Assembly: GCA_004151065.3 (NCBI GenBank)
Contig: NWUY0300062544.1
Location: 7,667 to 34,470, forward strand
Length of the DNA stretch: 26,804 nucleotides
From: Larix sibirica
Lineage: Eukaryota; Streptophyta; Pinopsida; Pinales; Pinaceae
Direction: 5' to 3'
The position numbers and the translations under genes were made by a program. A model generated the notes under the pieces. The model saw only the letters and a list, made by a program, of their open reading frames with translations. It searched no databases and was not told the origin of the DNA. Of the stretch, positions 19,124 to 26,804 are shown in pieces. The stretch's first letter is position 1; every line of letters starts with the position of its first letter.

Positions 19124-20020
19124 CTAAAGACTCACTATAACAATCCACCGACAAAAACCTCTAAAGCTCAGGAAGCTTCTTTTCAGGTGACACGTCTTTC
19201 TACATATCAAACATCGGAATTGAATACCTCTATAATCCATATTATGCACTAAAATTTGTTCACCCCATCGAATATTTATTTTATCCAGGAGACCCCCCGC
19301 CATATCGAATTCCACCAATACCTTTGCTAATCTTTTATCCCTAGAATACAACATCTCTTTTTCAATAGAATCGAATCGTCCCAAATGGTTTTCTAGATTA
19401 ATAAATATATCTTTCGACCAAACTTGCATTGGAAATCCAGGCAAGAGAATCCAGAGATGGTGATTAGTGATTTTCAGACTTTGAGGGTTGAAACTCACCA
19501 ACCATTGCCAGAGAACTAGCGTCCCATCCCCAATCACCCAAGAATTTTCAAGTATATTATGTGCATGTTCTTCAGAGAGGAAAATAAAACAGAACCACTC
19601 ATTTGAAAGCCAATGAATCTGCAGACAATAATTGATTAGAGGCTTCCAATTTTTGTAAACCCATCTAATCATCTCCACAAGGTTCATCCTCAAATATTCC
19701 AAACACCCCACTAAAGCCTTCCTAGTAAGACCTTCCACTTTATCTAAAGTAATATCCCAACCAACTGTGAAATATCCCACCTTAGATTTGACCTTGAAAG
19801 CCTTAAGTTTCCTCCTGAAACGAACCCTCTCACCAGTGAGTTCTGAAGGATGATACTTCTGCAAAGAATGTTTAATCTTTCCCTGAACATGACTAATTGG
19901 TAGATCACCAGTACTCGAAAACACCCCACCAGAACCAAATCCCTCCTTCGCCTTGCCCGAAGCCACCGAATAATTTCCACCATCCAAGTTAATCACACCT
20001 AATCTAGGGTTTGATGTCAA
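19124..20020 (-). pseudogene. LINE-A ORF1: DUF4283 and zinc-knuckle protein
   Basis: The open frame of 298 codons encodes the nucleic-acid-binding ORF1 protein of a plant L1. DUF4283 covers about residues 100-200 (ALVGCLEYL, then WFCFIFLSEEHAHNILENSW, VIGDGTLVLWQW, then LWILLPGFPMQVWS). It is followed by LGRFDSIE, then RLAKVLVEFDM and a zinc knuckle (RCLICRKTCHLKRSF). The knuckle has C270, C273 and H278, but the fourth ligand is Phe because a frameshift (about 19170) moves the natural Cys-Pro-Glu-Leu continuation to another frame. The protein would coat element RNA. The start Met at 20020 is the first in frame; the real start could be elsewhere. Confidence 0.9.
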
Positions 20021-20424
20021 GACCCTTTTCCAGAACCGACCCTAAGCCCCGAGAGTCTACTGTCGAGTGGAGAACTTTAACGGATGTACCATTACATATG
20101 TCATCCTTTGTCGTCCTCTCTGACAAACCTACAGTTTGGTCAAGTGCTATATTGGGACTAGGGTTAGACAAAACCCCAAAGTCAAGCCTACAAGGCTTTT
20201 TACCCCCCCCCCCTTTTTGACATAGGGACTAAAGATAGAATCTTGCAAAAATCTAAACCCTCGCCAAAATATCCCCAACGAAAACAAAATAGGGCCAATA
20301 GGAAAAAACATGCAACAAAATAAATTTTCCCTAACCAATAGAGATAAGAATAAAAACCCTTAGAAACCAACCTAAACTAAGTCGATTTGGAGAAAACCAA
20401 GTTCACATGTGAATAGTCACATCA
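20021..20424 (-). other. LINE-A 5' UTR
   Basis: Untranslated sequence between the 5' target duplication and ORF1. It contains a run of 11 C on the + strand (20203-20213; G on the element strand) and gggttt words. L1 promoters normally lie here, but I see no defined motif. Confidence 0.65.
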
Positions 20425-20440
20425 ATGAAATATACACTTT
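20425..20440. repeat. target-site duplication of LINE-A (5' side copy)
   Basis: atgaaatatacacttt, matching 13904-13919 with one mismatch. The outer bases (aatatt next to aaagtg on the - strand) fit an AT-rich L1 endonuclease nick site. Confidence 0.85.
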
Positions 20441-20864
20441 AATATTAAAGAGATTGTAACATTTGTCATATGTTGATTCAATATAATAATAATGATGATG
20501 ATGTTTAAAAAATAATAATATTTGAAATTATTTGGTATTTTTCTTTATTGTTTGTAATCAATGAATTTATACATTATGAATATTGCATATTGAGTAATTA
20601 GGTGCATTTATAACTATATGTTATAGATAATAATTAACTGCATCTATAGCTATATGTTACATTAATTCTTAAAAAATGACTAAAGTAAAAATGAAAGACT
20701 AAAATCTAAAAAATGAGTTCACTATAATAAACTAAATAAGCAAAACAAACTAAGATTTATCTTAATTATAGAAGTGCTAAAAGGAACAAAATTCTTTGAA
20801 ATGATTTTTTTTTTAAATTATAAAATTTAAATAAAATTTTATATGAATTTGATTTCTTTGAAGC
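20441..20864. other. AT-rich DNA, no gene recognised
   Basis: Extremely AT-rich. The word actatatgttayat recurs around 20610 and 20650 (gcatttataactatatgtta and gcatctatagctatatgtta), a short local duplication. Confidence 0.5.
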
Positions 20865-20965
20865 GTAAGTGTCACAAAGTAAGATTTGAACTCCCAAAGA
20901 GTAAATGTCACAAAGTAAGATTTGAACTCCCAAAAAGTAAGTGTCACAAAGTAAGATTTGAACTT
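20865..20965. repeat. 36-bp tandem repeat, about 2.8 copies
   Basis: Units at 20865-20900, 20901-20936 and 20937-20965 share gtaagtgtcacaaagtaaga followed by tttgaactcccaaa. Because 36 is a multiple of three, the - strand shows a spurious 12-residue protein repeat. Each unit contains the tRNA B-box-like word gttcaaatc on the - strand. Confidence 0.95.
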
Positions 20966-21015
20966 GAGTGGGGAGGATAATAACATTCCTCTCGACCACC
21001 CAATCTATACTCAAT
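20937..21015 (-). mobile_element. tRNA-like SINE head
   Basis: On the - strand, attgggtggtcgagagg (plus 21006-20990) resembles a tRNA D-arm and A box. About 40 bases further, caagttcaaatctta (plus 20968-20954) matches a B box and T-loop. That is close to the A-B spacing of real tRNA genes. The anticodon arm and acceptor stem are not tRNA-like, so I call it a tRNA-derived SINE head and not a tRNA gene. Its body runs into the 36-bp repeat. Confidence 0.6.
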
Positions 21016-21020
21016 TGAAT

Positions 21021-21398
21021 AATGGAATTAGTTATTTCCTTTGAAATCACTAAAATCTGTGAGTGCGCACATAAATATAGGAGATATTTTAAGAAAAAGA
21101 TGTAGTTTATTTAGGCGTATTTATTGCCACAAAAAATTGATAAGGAATAAGGAATTAATTATTTCCTTTAAAATCACCAAAATCTTTTGATTTTGAATAA
21201 AATATAGGAGATATTTTAGGAAAAAAATGTAGTTTATGAAGGCATATTTATTGTAATATTAAATTGTATATTATTTTTGAAATCTATAATTTTATAAAAA
21301 CAAATTGTGCACATAAACATAGGAGATATTTTAGGAAAAAGATGTAGTTAATGAAGGTTATTTATTGTAAAATTAAATTGTATATTATTTTTGAAACA
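21021..21398. repeat. triplicated AT-rich repeat
   Basis: Copies at about 21021-21128, 21149-21288 and 21307-21398 share acataaayataggagatatt and then ttaggaaaaagatgtagtt, followed by tatttattg. Copies 1 and 2 also share ggaattagttatttcctt before it, and copies 2 and 3 share attaaattgtatattatttt after it. Confidence 0.88.
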
Positions 21399-21635
21399 TT
21401 GATCACTTTAATTATTATCTTTATAATCAAACAAAGAAATTGTAAAATAGAAAAGCGCAAATCATTTAATAAAATATAATTTTGAAAAGAATTAAGTGTT
21501 AAAAAGAAAAGGAAAAAAATTAAATTAATAAGAAAAACCTTATAAATTTATGTTATAATTGGTGTCTAGTTTCGTGATACCTTGGAGCATAAACTGGAGC
21601 CAAAGGAAAAGAAATCTAGAACTCTAGTCATGTCC
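21399..21635. other. AT-rich spacer before LINE-B
   Basis: No coding motif is recognised. The 5' truncation point of LINE-B may lie in the last 100 bases, where the composition becomes less AT-rich. Confidence 0.4.
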
Positions 21636-22084
21636 TCTCTAAATTTGGAAATCCCGTGGGGATTTTTTTATGACTCTAATTAAGCAAATCCATCAATCTA
21701 TGGAGTTGGAGCTATACAACACATGAGCTCTTCAAGGTATATTCACATGTGATACACTCCAGGACATGGATCAAACTCCAAAGCAGAGTTTTAGAGCCTT
21801 TAGACATTTCTACATCATGTTGTTGAGAAGGGGGTAAAAAATCTAAAATTCATGGGCGACTTGAAGCTGGTGATTGATTAGGAAAACGAGCACAAACAAG
21901 TTGATATCCTACGATTGAAACCTCTCCTTGATGAGACTACCTCAATTATTCAAAAAATCAAGTGGCTTTCCTTTACACACATCTACAAGGAGCTAATCAG
22001 CTAGAAGATGAGCTATCCAAGCAAGCTCTTCTTCTCCTTGAGGGGTCTTTCACCCTCTATGATTACTTTGAAGGGCATTTCTAA
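21636..22084 (+). pseudogene. LINE-B RNase H domain (RVT_3), decayed
   Basis: One + frame reads EIPWGFFYDSN, then ANPSIYGVGAIQHMSSS, YTPGHGSNSKAEF, VEKGVKNLKFMGDLKLVID and HKQVDILRLKPLLDETTS, then WLSFTHIYKELIS, with about six stops. A frameshift near 22010 continues as EDELSKQALLLLEGSFTLYD to a stop at 22082. Landmarks match plant L1 RNase H: Asp (FYDS for FFDGA), Glu (KAEF), Asp (MGDLK) and the final Asp (DELSK). It is the 3'-terminal domain of ORF2, in + orientation, next to a LINE-type 3' end. The rest of ORF2 is missing, as in a typical 5'-truncated insertion. Confidence 0.88.
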
Positions 22085-22214
22085 GAGGCAATGGAGTTTC
22101 ATCTCTAAAGTTGCTTTATGTTCTAGTCTAAATGTTTTTCTTCTTATCGTTTATGTTTGAATACAAACTTAAAGGAATCAAGTCTTAGTGTTAGTCTTAC
22201 TTCTCGTCATAGAT

Positions 22215-22460
22215 TTTTGGATGTAAATAAGTATGTAATTTTTTTTATATAATGACAAAGTAGTTTGTATGGAGGCCGCAAACAACCCAATTGTTAGTTA
22301 TGAGGAGTTCAAAGAGATAGTCATAACTCTATTTTGCTATAAAGTTAGTGTTTTGGATGTAAATAAGATAATGACAAAGTAGTCTATATGGAGGTCGTGA
22401 ACATATCGACTGCCAGTTATGTTGAGTTCAAAGAAATAATAGTCTCTATTTAGCTCTTAA
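22215..22460 (+). repeat. tandem duplication in the LINE-B 3' UTR
   Basis: Copy 1 (22215-22350) and copy 2 (22351 to about 22460) share ttttggatgtaaataag, then ataatgacaaagtagt, tatggagg-cg and agttatg-ggagttcaaag. Copy 2 lacks a T-rich insertion of copy 1. Divergence between the copies is noticeable. Confidence 0.88.
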
Positions 22461-22599
22461 GTTTATGTATAGTCAAGCAATATATATTGAGTTTGTCTTC
22501 AGTCTGAACTTTGTTTGAGTCCATAGGAGCAGTCCACTGTATATTCATTTTTTAATATAATTTTTTTTTCTCTGAAATAATAGTAATAATAAAATTACA

Positions 22600-23240
22600 A
22601 TATAGTATTCAGCTAGGGTTTTGTATCAGATATTTTCGGTAGCCATGGATAAGGTGGATAGAGGATCCAATGGTTTATCAGTCCCTTAGCCCAACGTATA
22701 TTACTGAACTATTTGATTGGGGTATCACAGAATATTGAGGGCCCAACTACTTACTTTCCTCTAGATTCAATGATGTTTTCCTATAGTTGGATGGGATGTC
22801 TGCAGTAAATGTACTTTAGGTGATGGTTAGTTTTTTCAGCATCTTTATGATGCATGTCTTGATGTTTTTATATTATTTTTCTATGACCTCTACAATCTCA
22901 AGTTTTTTGAGATCTTTCCCTCAGAGTCGGGACTCCTCTCCCAAGATAGTGTTTTCTAGAGAAAAAGCATTATCTTTCCCCCATCTAGGAAGGTTTCCTC
23001 TTTTCCAATAAGGAGAATTTTTGTCTATCAACCCCCCCCCCTCTCTGAAGACGTATGGATTTTTTCTCCTTATGCTTCGAAGAACCCTAGCCAGATAACA
23101 TTACTCTGCGGGACCAAAATTCCCCGGCATGAATGAACAGGGGAGTATAGATCCTTTTCGCTCTAAGAAATGTATCAAACATAAAGGGCTATAGATAAAT
23201 CTTTCTCTAGGGGTGGATGTACCTCTAAATGAAATGATTC
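22600..23240 (+). other. LINE-C 5' region
   Basis: Contains gctagggttttg and an ATG at 22645 in a reasonable context (gccATGg) that soon meets stops. Possible ORF1 N-terminal traces (GPTTYFPLDSMMFSY near 22740) follow in a different frame. A run of 10 C lies at 23032-23041. The exact ORF1 start cannot be fixed. Confidence 0.5.
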
Positions 23241-23242
23241 CT

Positions 23243-23826
23243 TTCTCCAAAAGGGATCTTGTTGGAAGATTTGGAGGGAGGGTTATGGCATTGCAAACTT
23301 TCTGGGCTTGGGATTAGGAAATATGGACTCTTTGTCTTGGATATACCCCCAAGGTTTTCTCTCTTACTAGTGAATGGATTGGAGTCTCAGTTGAATACCT
23401 TGAGGATGTTACAAAAATCATCTCGAGTACATGGAAATGGGGATCAAATACCATCTCTCTTAGGCATTAGATGCTTTTTTTTGTTCACGTAGTGCTAAGG
23501 TATATATCCAATCAATATGGGTGAAGCTCCCAGGCCTTCTGACAGAGCTACGGTCACCCATCATTTTAAAAACAAATGGGGAAGCCCTAGGTGTTTTTCG
23601 TGAAGCAAACCTTAGATTTTATTAGACTGGTATTATGTCGATGGAAAATTTTTTAGTCGACATTGATATTCGAGAAGGACTATATAAAGACATGGCCATC
23701 TACACTGGTTCCTTGGTGCACCTACAACCTCTGGACTATGTGGGCATTCCCTTTAGATGTAATCGATGCCATGTTTACAGACATATGGTGAAGGATTGTA
23801 AGATGCCCTTCACTAGGATAGTATAG
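23243..23826 (+). pseudogene. LINE-C ORF1: DUF4283 and intact CCHC zinc knuckle
   Basis: The frame from 23243 reads FSKRDLVGRFGGRVMALQ, then FSLTSEWIGVSVEYLEDVTK and STWKWGSNTISLRH with two stops, the DUF4283 pattern (GRF, then a G-W-WG--LSL-hydrophobic block). A frame change near 23500 gives VKLPGLLTELRSPIILKTNG, EALGVFREANLRF. After another stop, MSMENFLVDIDIREGLYKDM leads to VGIPFRCNRCHVYRHMVKDC, whose knuckle has C42, C45, H50 and C55 counted from the Met at 23635, a perfect CX2CX4HX4C. The protein would bind element RNA. A stop at 23824 is followed by tail sequence. Confidence 0.86.
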
Positions 23827-24835
23827 AGGAAAATCCATTTACTAGGTAGCTCGATAGCTTCTCCTTCCAATGAGTGCCCTATGGGTTTTATCAATGGTGA
23901 TCTTCCATCAGTCGAATGGGTGCTAAGGTTTCGACTTGGTCATGCCGAGGATGTTGTGTTGGACTAAGCGGCGATGTGGGTGGATATTGGAGATATAGGA
24001 GCATTCATTCACTCTGCTTCATCTATTCTTAATCATCTCGAGCCTCCATTCTTTCAGAAGGACATCTCTCTATATGTAACGAGGAATATAGAGGATTCAT
24101 TTTTTCAGGAGGATTCTTCATTGTCCCCCTCGAATTATCCTCTCCTTGATACTAGCGGTAAGTTTGTTTCTTCCCTATCTATATCCTATCCTTATTCGAT
24201 GCATAAGATTGATAATGTTAGCTTTAAGTTTGGCCTCTCATATGTACCTGTTGGTTTCTGTCCTACGCCTCCTTTGGTCCCCTCTCTTCCAAGGGACAAC
24301 ATTTTTTCAAGTGGCTCTTGTGTCCTTTCGGAGGTTGTGAAGGTTCTAGCTCCAAATTCTATTGTAATAGTTTATCCCTTTTCTTTCCCCTTTGCTCCCA
24401 TTCCTTTTTCCCCTTCACCATATTTTCCATATCCTATTCAGTTCCAGATCCCCTCTCTTTTTTCTGATGCTATTGGTTCTAGTAGGGTTGAAGTTTCTTT
24501 TGAGGGTTTTCATCAAACCTCTCTTTGGAAGAACAATTGCACATCGTCTGATAACTTTATGGTTTCACTTGATTGTTCATTTATGAAGATATCTTTCTCT
24601 GATCCGAGGAACCATAACTACTTTCTTAGATCATGATAGAAAAGGGTAAGCTAGATCCTTATTTCAGAGGAGGGCTCTACCCATTCTCACCACTCTCTCC
24701 TCCGAGGCTTAGGAGAAGGGCGTCAGTGATGGCCTCATCCAGGGAACGATATTTCTATGATATACAAGCAGGAAGACAAAAAACTCTAAAAGGGATTCTT
24801 AGAGCTAGAAATCTCTCCACAAGTTGGGTGCCCCC
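23827..24835 (+). pseudogene. LINE-C ORF1 tail
   Basis: The largest open frame here (23974-24636, 220 codons) gives a Ser/Pro/Phe-rich sequence (for example FSFPFAPIPFSPSP) without a known domain. Two other frames overlap it. Its place between the zinc knuckle and the endonuclease, and its low-complexity composition, fit the unstructured C-terminal tail of a plant L1 ORF1. Which frame is original in each part is uncertain. Confidence 0.55.
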
Positions 24836-25459
24836 ATGATTATTTTATCCATCAACTGCTAAGGACTGGGGCTACCCTCAAAAAATATTGGCCTCCATTG
24901 TTTAATTGAATTTCAACATCCTACTGTAATTCTACTTCAAGAGATTATGTCAAATGGGAACCTTATTTTATCTAATCTAATATCCATCTTACATGGTTGG
25001 GATTTATCCTATTGTGATGCGATGGGACGCTCAAGAGGACTTATTACTAGATGGAAAACCAATGCTTATCTATGTACAAACAATTGGGATTTTTTCTCTG
25101 GGTTGGGCAATGTCTTATTCTTTCGGGAATTCGGACAAGCCATAACCATTATCAACCTATATGGGCCAAAAAATCAAATGGTCATGTATTGGGAGATGCT
25201 TTTCAGATCTAGTAACCTGGATGGAGACAATCTGATTTTGGGAGGATATTTAAAATTTTCCATTACAGAGGCAAAGTCCTGGGATCCCAACTCTCATAAA
25301 TATTTTCTCTCAGACTACTTTATTAGAAGACTAGATAATATTTCTCTTTATGATATACCTCATTTAAAACTTAGACCTACCTGGTGCAATATTCGTTTTG
25401 GTCTTGATAGAGTGGCCAAGCATTTAGATCCTTTTCTTGTAAATGAAGGAATTATTTAG
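24836..25459 (+). pseudogene. LINE-C ORF2 endonuclease (EEP)
   Basis: The frame from the Met at 24836 reads MIILSINC, a TAA at 24860, then GLGLPSKNIGLHCLIEFQHP, TVILLQEIM (catalytic Glu in LLQE), MGRSRGLITRWKT, ITIINLYGPKNQ, LILGGYLKFSITEAKSW, LRPTWCNIRFGLDRVAKHLD and PFLVNEG. Relatives have WNxRGLG, LQETK, GRSGGL, NVYAPY/NLYGPY, GGDFN, RxTW and RLDRFLV. The Asp of GGDxN is Tyr here (GGYLK), so a metal-binding residue is lost. Starting at 24836 adds 37 codons and the conserved N-terminal strand compared with the next Met at 24947. The frame ends at 25459, before the usual SDH motif. Confidence 0.88.
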
Positions 25460-26190
25460 GCTCTAGTGTGCATTAAATAGTGGTTTGGGGAAGCAGGGGT
25501 TTCAAACCATTTTCTTATTATGCTAGAGCTATTAGTTTCTACAGGAAAACCTTCCATCCCTTTTAATTTTTTTCTTTTTGGTTGGACGAAGAGGCTTATT
25601 GTGATATGGTTCAAGCCTCATGGATTCCTTTTGATATAAATATTCTTCCTTCAGCAAGAAGGCATTTCCACAATAATATTTTGAGTTTAAAACATAGATC
25701 GATCATATGGGAAACATAGAGAAGGAAAGTTATGGAGGCAGATTTGTGTAGGATTGAAAATATACTGGACAACTTTCACGCATAAACCCCATAGGAATTC
25801 TCTTCTATTGAAAAAAACAAGATAATATGGCTTTAAAAGCTTAGTGGAGAAAAATTATTGAGGAAAAAGAAGCAATGTGGAGGCTTAATAGCCGTGCTAT
25901 ATGGCTTCAAAAGGGAGATGAAAACACTAAATATTTTCATAATTGCATGAAGCACAAAAAGTACTCAAACTCCATATGGCACCTTGATAAGGAGGACGAT
26001 TCAGAGGTGACTAGTTTCAATGACTTAATTGCACATGTGGTATCTCACTTTAAACAACATTTTAGAGAAGAAGAACATGCTTCTATAGAATAGATGATGC
26101 GTACAGTGGCTCTCTTCCCCAAATATGTGAATGAGGAGCAAACAGTTTCTATTATGTAAAGAATAACTATTGAAGAACAAGGGAGACTAT
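25460..26190 (+). pseudogene. LINE-C ORF2 linker between endonuclease and RT
   Basis: Fragments in several frames. Near 25570, FFSFWLDEEAYCDMVQASW fits the F-F--W--H--F---V---W landmark after the endonuclease. The frame at 25875-26093 reads MWRLNSRAIWLQKGDENTKY, FHNCMKHKKYSNSIWHL, the W--KSR--WL--GDxNTxYFH landmark before RT. At least four stops and shifts occur. Confidence 0.8.
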
Positions 26191-26804
26191 TCGATCTATC
26201 CGTAAAGATAATATCCCCGGACATGATGGATTTCGAGTGGAATTTCTTGAATCTTTCATGGAGTTATTTGAATACGATATCCTTGCGTCCATTGAAGAAT
26301 AAATGGCTACAGGTAGGATCCTGGGGGTTTGTAATTCTACATTTATAGCCTTGATTCCTATAGTAGATAAGTCATCTTCCTTTAATGACTACCAGCCTAT
26401 ATCCTTATGCAATTGTATCTACAAGTTGATAGCTAAAGTCATTGTGAGGCGTATAAAAGGAATCCCATCGTCTACTATATCAAATGAACAATTTGCTTTC
26501 TTGGAAGGAAGGAAAATACAAGATGCCATATGTACTGCTCAGGAAGTCATAAACACTGCAAAGGTTAACCATAGACTTGATGTCATCTTCAAAGTGGACC
26601 TCTCTAAGGCGTACAGTCGCACAAAATGGACATACATCAGATTGATTCTTTTACAAGTTGGCTTCCCATTGAATTTTGTTAACTGGACTCTTTCTTATTT
26701 ACAAACTATGTCCTTTGCAGTTATCATCAATGTTTCTGCATATAATTTCTTCTGACTAGGAAGGGGACTAAGGCCCACTAGCTCCCCTCCTTTTTCTTCT
26801 GGTA
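26191..26804 (+). pseudogene. LINE-C ORF2 reverse transcriptase, partial
   Basis: The start of RT reads IRSIRKDNIPGHDGFRVEFL, ESFMELFE (about 26192-26275). The open frame 26303-26755 gives NSTFIALIPIVDKSSSFNDY, QPISLCNCIYKLIAKVIVRR, NEQFAFLEGRKIQDAI and motif A FKVDLSKAYSRTKW. The catalytic Asp (residue 99) is present, but the conserved second Asp of AYDRV is Ser. After a stop at 26753, RGLR (about 26762-26774) and, one frame further, PLAPLLFLLV show motif B with a small deletion. The window ends before the FADD motif. Confidence 0.9.

Larger units (their letters stand above)
13917..20424 (-). mobile_element. LINE-A: near full-length plant L1 LINE with RNase H
   Basis: A 6.5-kb element on the - strand with all parts of a plant L1 in order. 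They are a 5' UTR (20424-20021), ORF1 with DUF4283 and a zinc knuckle, then ORF2 with endonuclease, RT, zf-RVT and RNase H. The 3' UTR (14185-13925) ends in T8-CTCTG-A8. A 16-bp target-site duplication with one mismatch flanks it, the expected result of target-primed reverse transcription. Both ORFs carry several frameshifts and stops, so this copy is dead. The slightly imperfect duplication and moderate number of breaks suggest an old, but not the oldest, insertion in this window. Confidence 0.93.
21600..22594 (+). mobile_element. LINE-B: 5'-truncated LINE 3' end
   Basis: The RNase H remnant (21636-22084) is followed by about 480 bp of 3' UTR with an internal duplication. It ends at 22561-22594 in a T-run, CTCTG and an A-rich tail (aaataatagtaataataaaa). 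The same T-CTCTG-A order terminates LINE-A, which fixes the 3' end. The 5' edge is uncertain and no target duplication was found. Confidence 0.75.
22600..26804 (+). mobile_element. LINE-C: plant L1 LINE, cut by the window end
   Basis: A + strand LINE with 5' region (about 22600-23240), ORF1 with DUF4283 and an intact zinc knuckle, a long ORF1 tail, then ORF2 endonuclease and RT up to the window end. The RT breaks off just after motif B, so the thumb, zf-RVT, RNase H and 3' end lie outside. It begins within a few bases of the LINE-B tail. Its protein motifs differ clearly from LINE-A, so it is another L1 subfamily. Multiple stops and frameshifts make it non-functional. Confidence 0.88.

Noticed and set aside
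20766-21050. - strand open frame of 94 codons with a repeated 12-residue motif (VQILLCDTY)
   Set aside because: The protein repeat is simply the 36-bp DNA tandem repeat read in a multiple-of-three period. No known domain, and the rest is low complexity.
23259-23492. 77-codon + frame (starting MLEDLEGG) as LINE-C ORF1
   Set aside because: The DUF4283 pattern lies in the neighbouring frame from 23243, so this frame is a shadow.

Overview
The window is nuclear plant DNA, most likely from a gymnosperm and probably a conifer. It is AT-rich and I found no confidently intact host gene. Almost everything recognisable is decayed retroelement, including a Penelope-like element with a GIY-YIG endonuclease, a class that among seed plants is known mainly from conifers. 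The species is inferred from this content. No rRNA, tRNA gene, CRISPR array or bacterial-type operon was seen.

Left part (1-5500, + strand): a heavily decayed Ty3/gypsy LTR retrotransposon. The end of reverse transcriptase plus RNase H (3057-3470), the integrase zinc-binding region (3540-3855), the integrase core (3886-4345), the integrase C-terminal region and a chromodomain-like tail (4346-4935) follow each other in order. A polypurine tract (4951-4970) and a TGTAACACCCC start of the 3' LTR (4975) come next. Many in-frame stops are TAG or TGA where relatives carry Trp or Gln. The gag and most of the RT are not recognisable.

Middle part (5500-13900): a 5'-truncated, internally deleted Penelope-like element on the - strand (6657 to 5668), with a hammerhead-ribozyme-like remnant just downstream (5594-5624). 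After it come AT-rich DNA, several local tandem duplications, a tRNA-derived SINE-like segment (8940-9090), an assembly gap (11047-11244) in an AT microsatellite, an unidentified decayed reading frame (12403-11402) and a decayed RNase H (RVT_3) next to it.

Right part (13904-26804): three LINEs of the plant L1 type that carry an RNase H. LINE-A is on the - strand, close to full length (20424 to 13917), and bounded by a 16-bp target-site duplication with one mismatch. It has DUF4283 plus zinc-knuckle ORF1, then endonuclease, RT, zf-RVT and RNase H, all frameshifted. LINE-B is a 3' fragment on the + strand (RNase H at 21636-22084, 3' end near 22594). LINE-C on the + strand starts close behind it (about 22600) and runs off the window inside its RT. 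LINE-A and LINE-B share a terminal T8-9-CTCTG-A(n) 3' end. Between LINE-A and LINE-B lie a tRNA-like SINE head with a 36-bp tandem repeat and a triplicated repeat of roughly 100-130 bp.

The elements do not form a functional system together. The window is a graveyard of autonomous retroelements of three orders plus SINE-like passengers. I see no convincing undescribed system. The most unusual items are the Penelope-like element with its ribozyme-like tail and the unidentified frame at 11402-12403.
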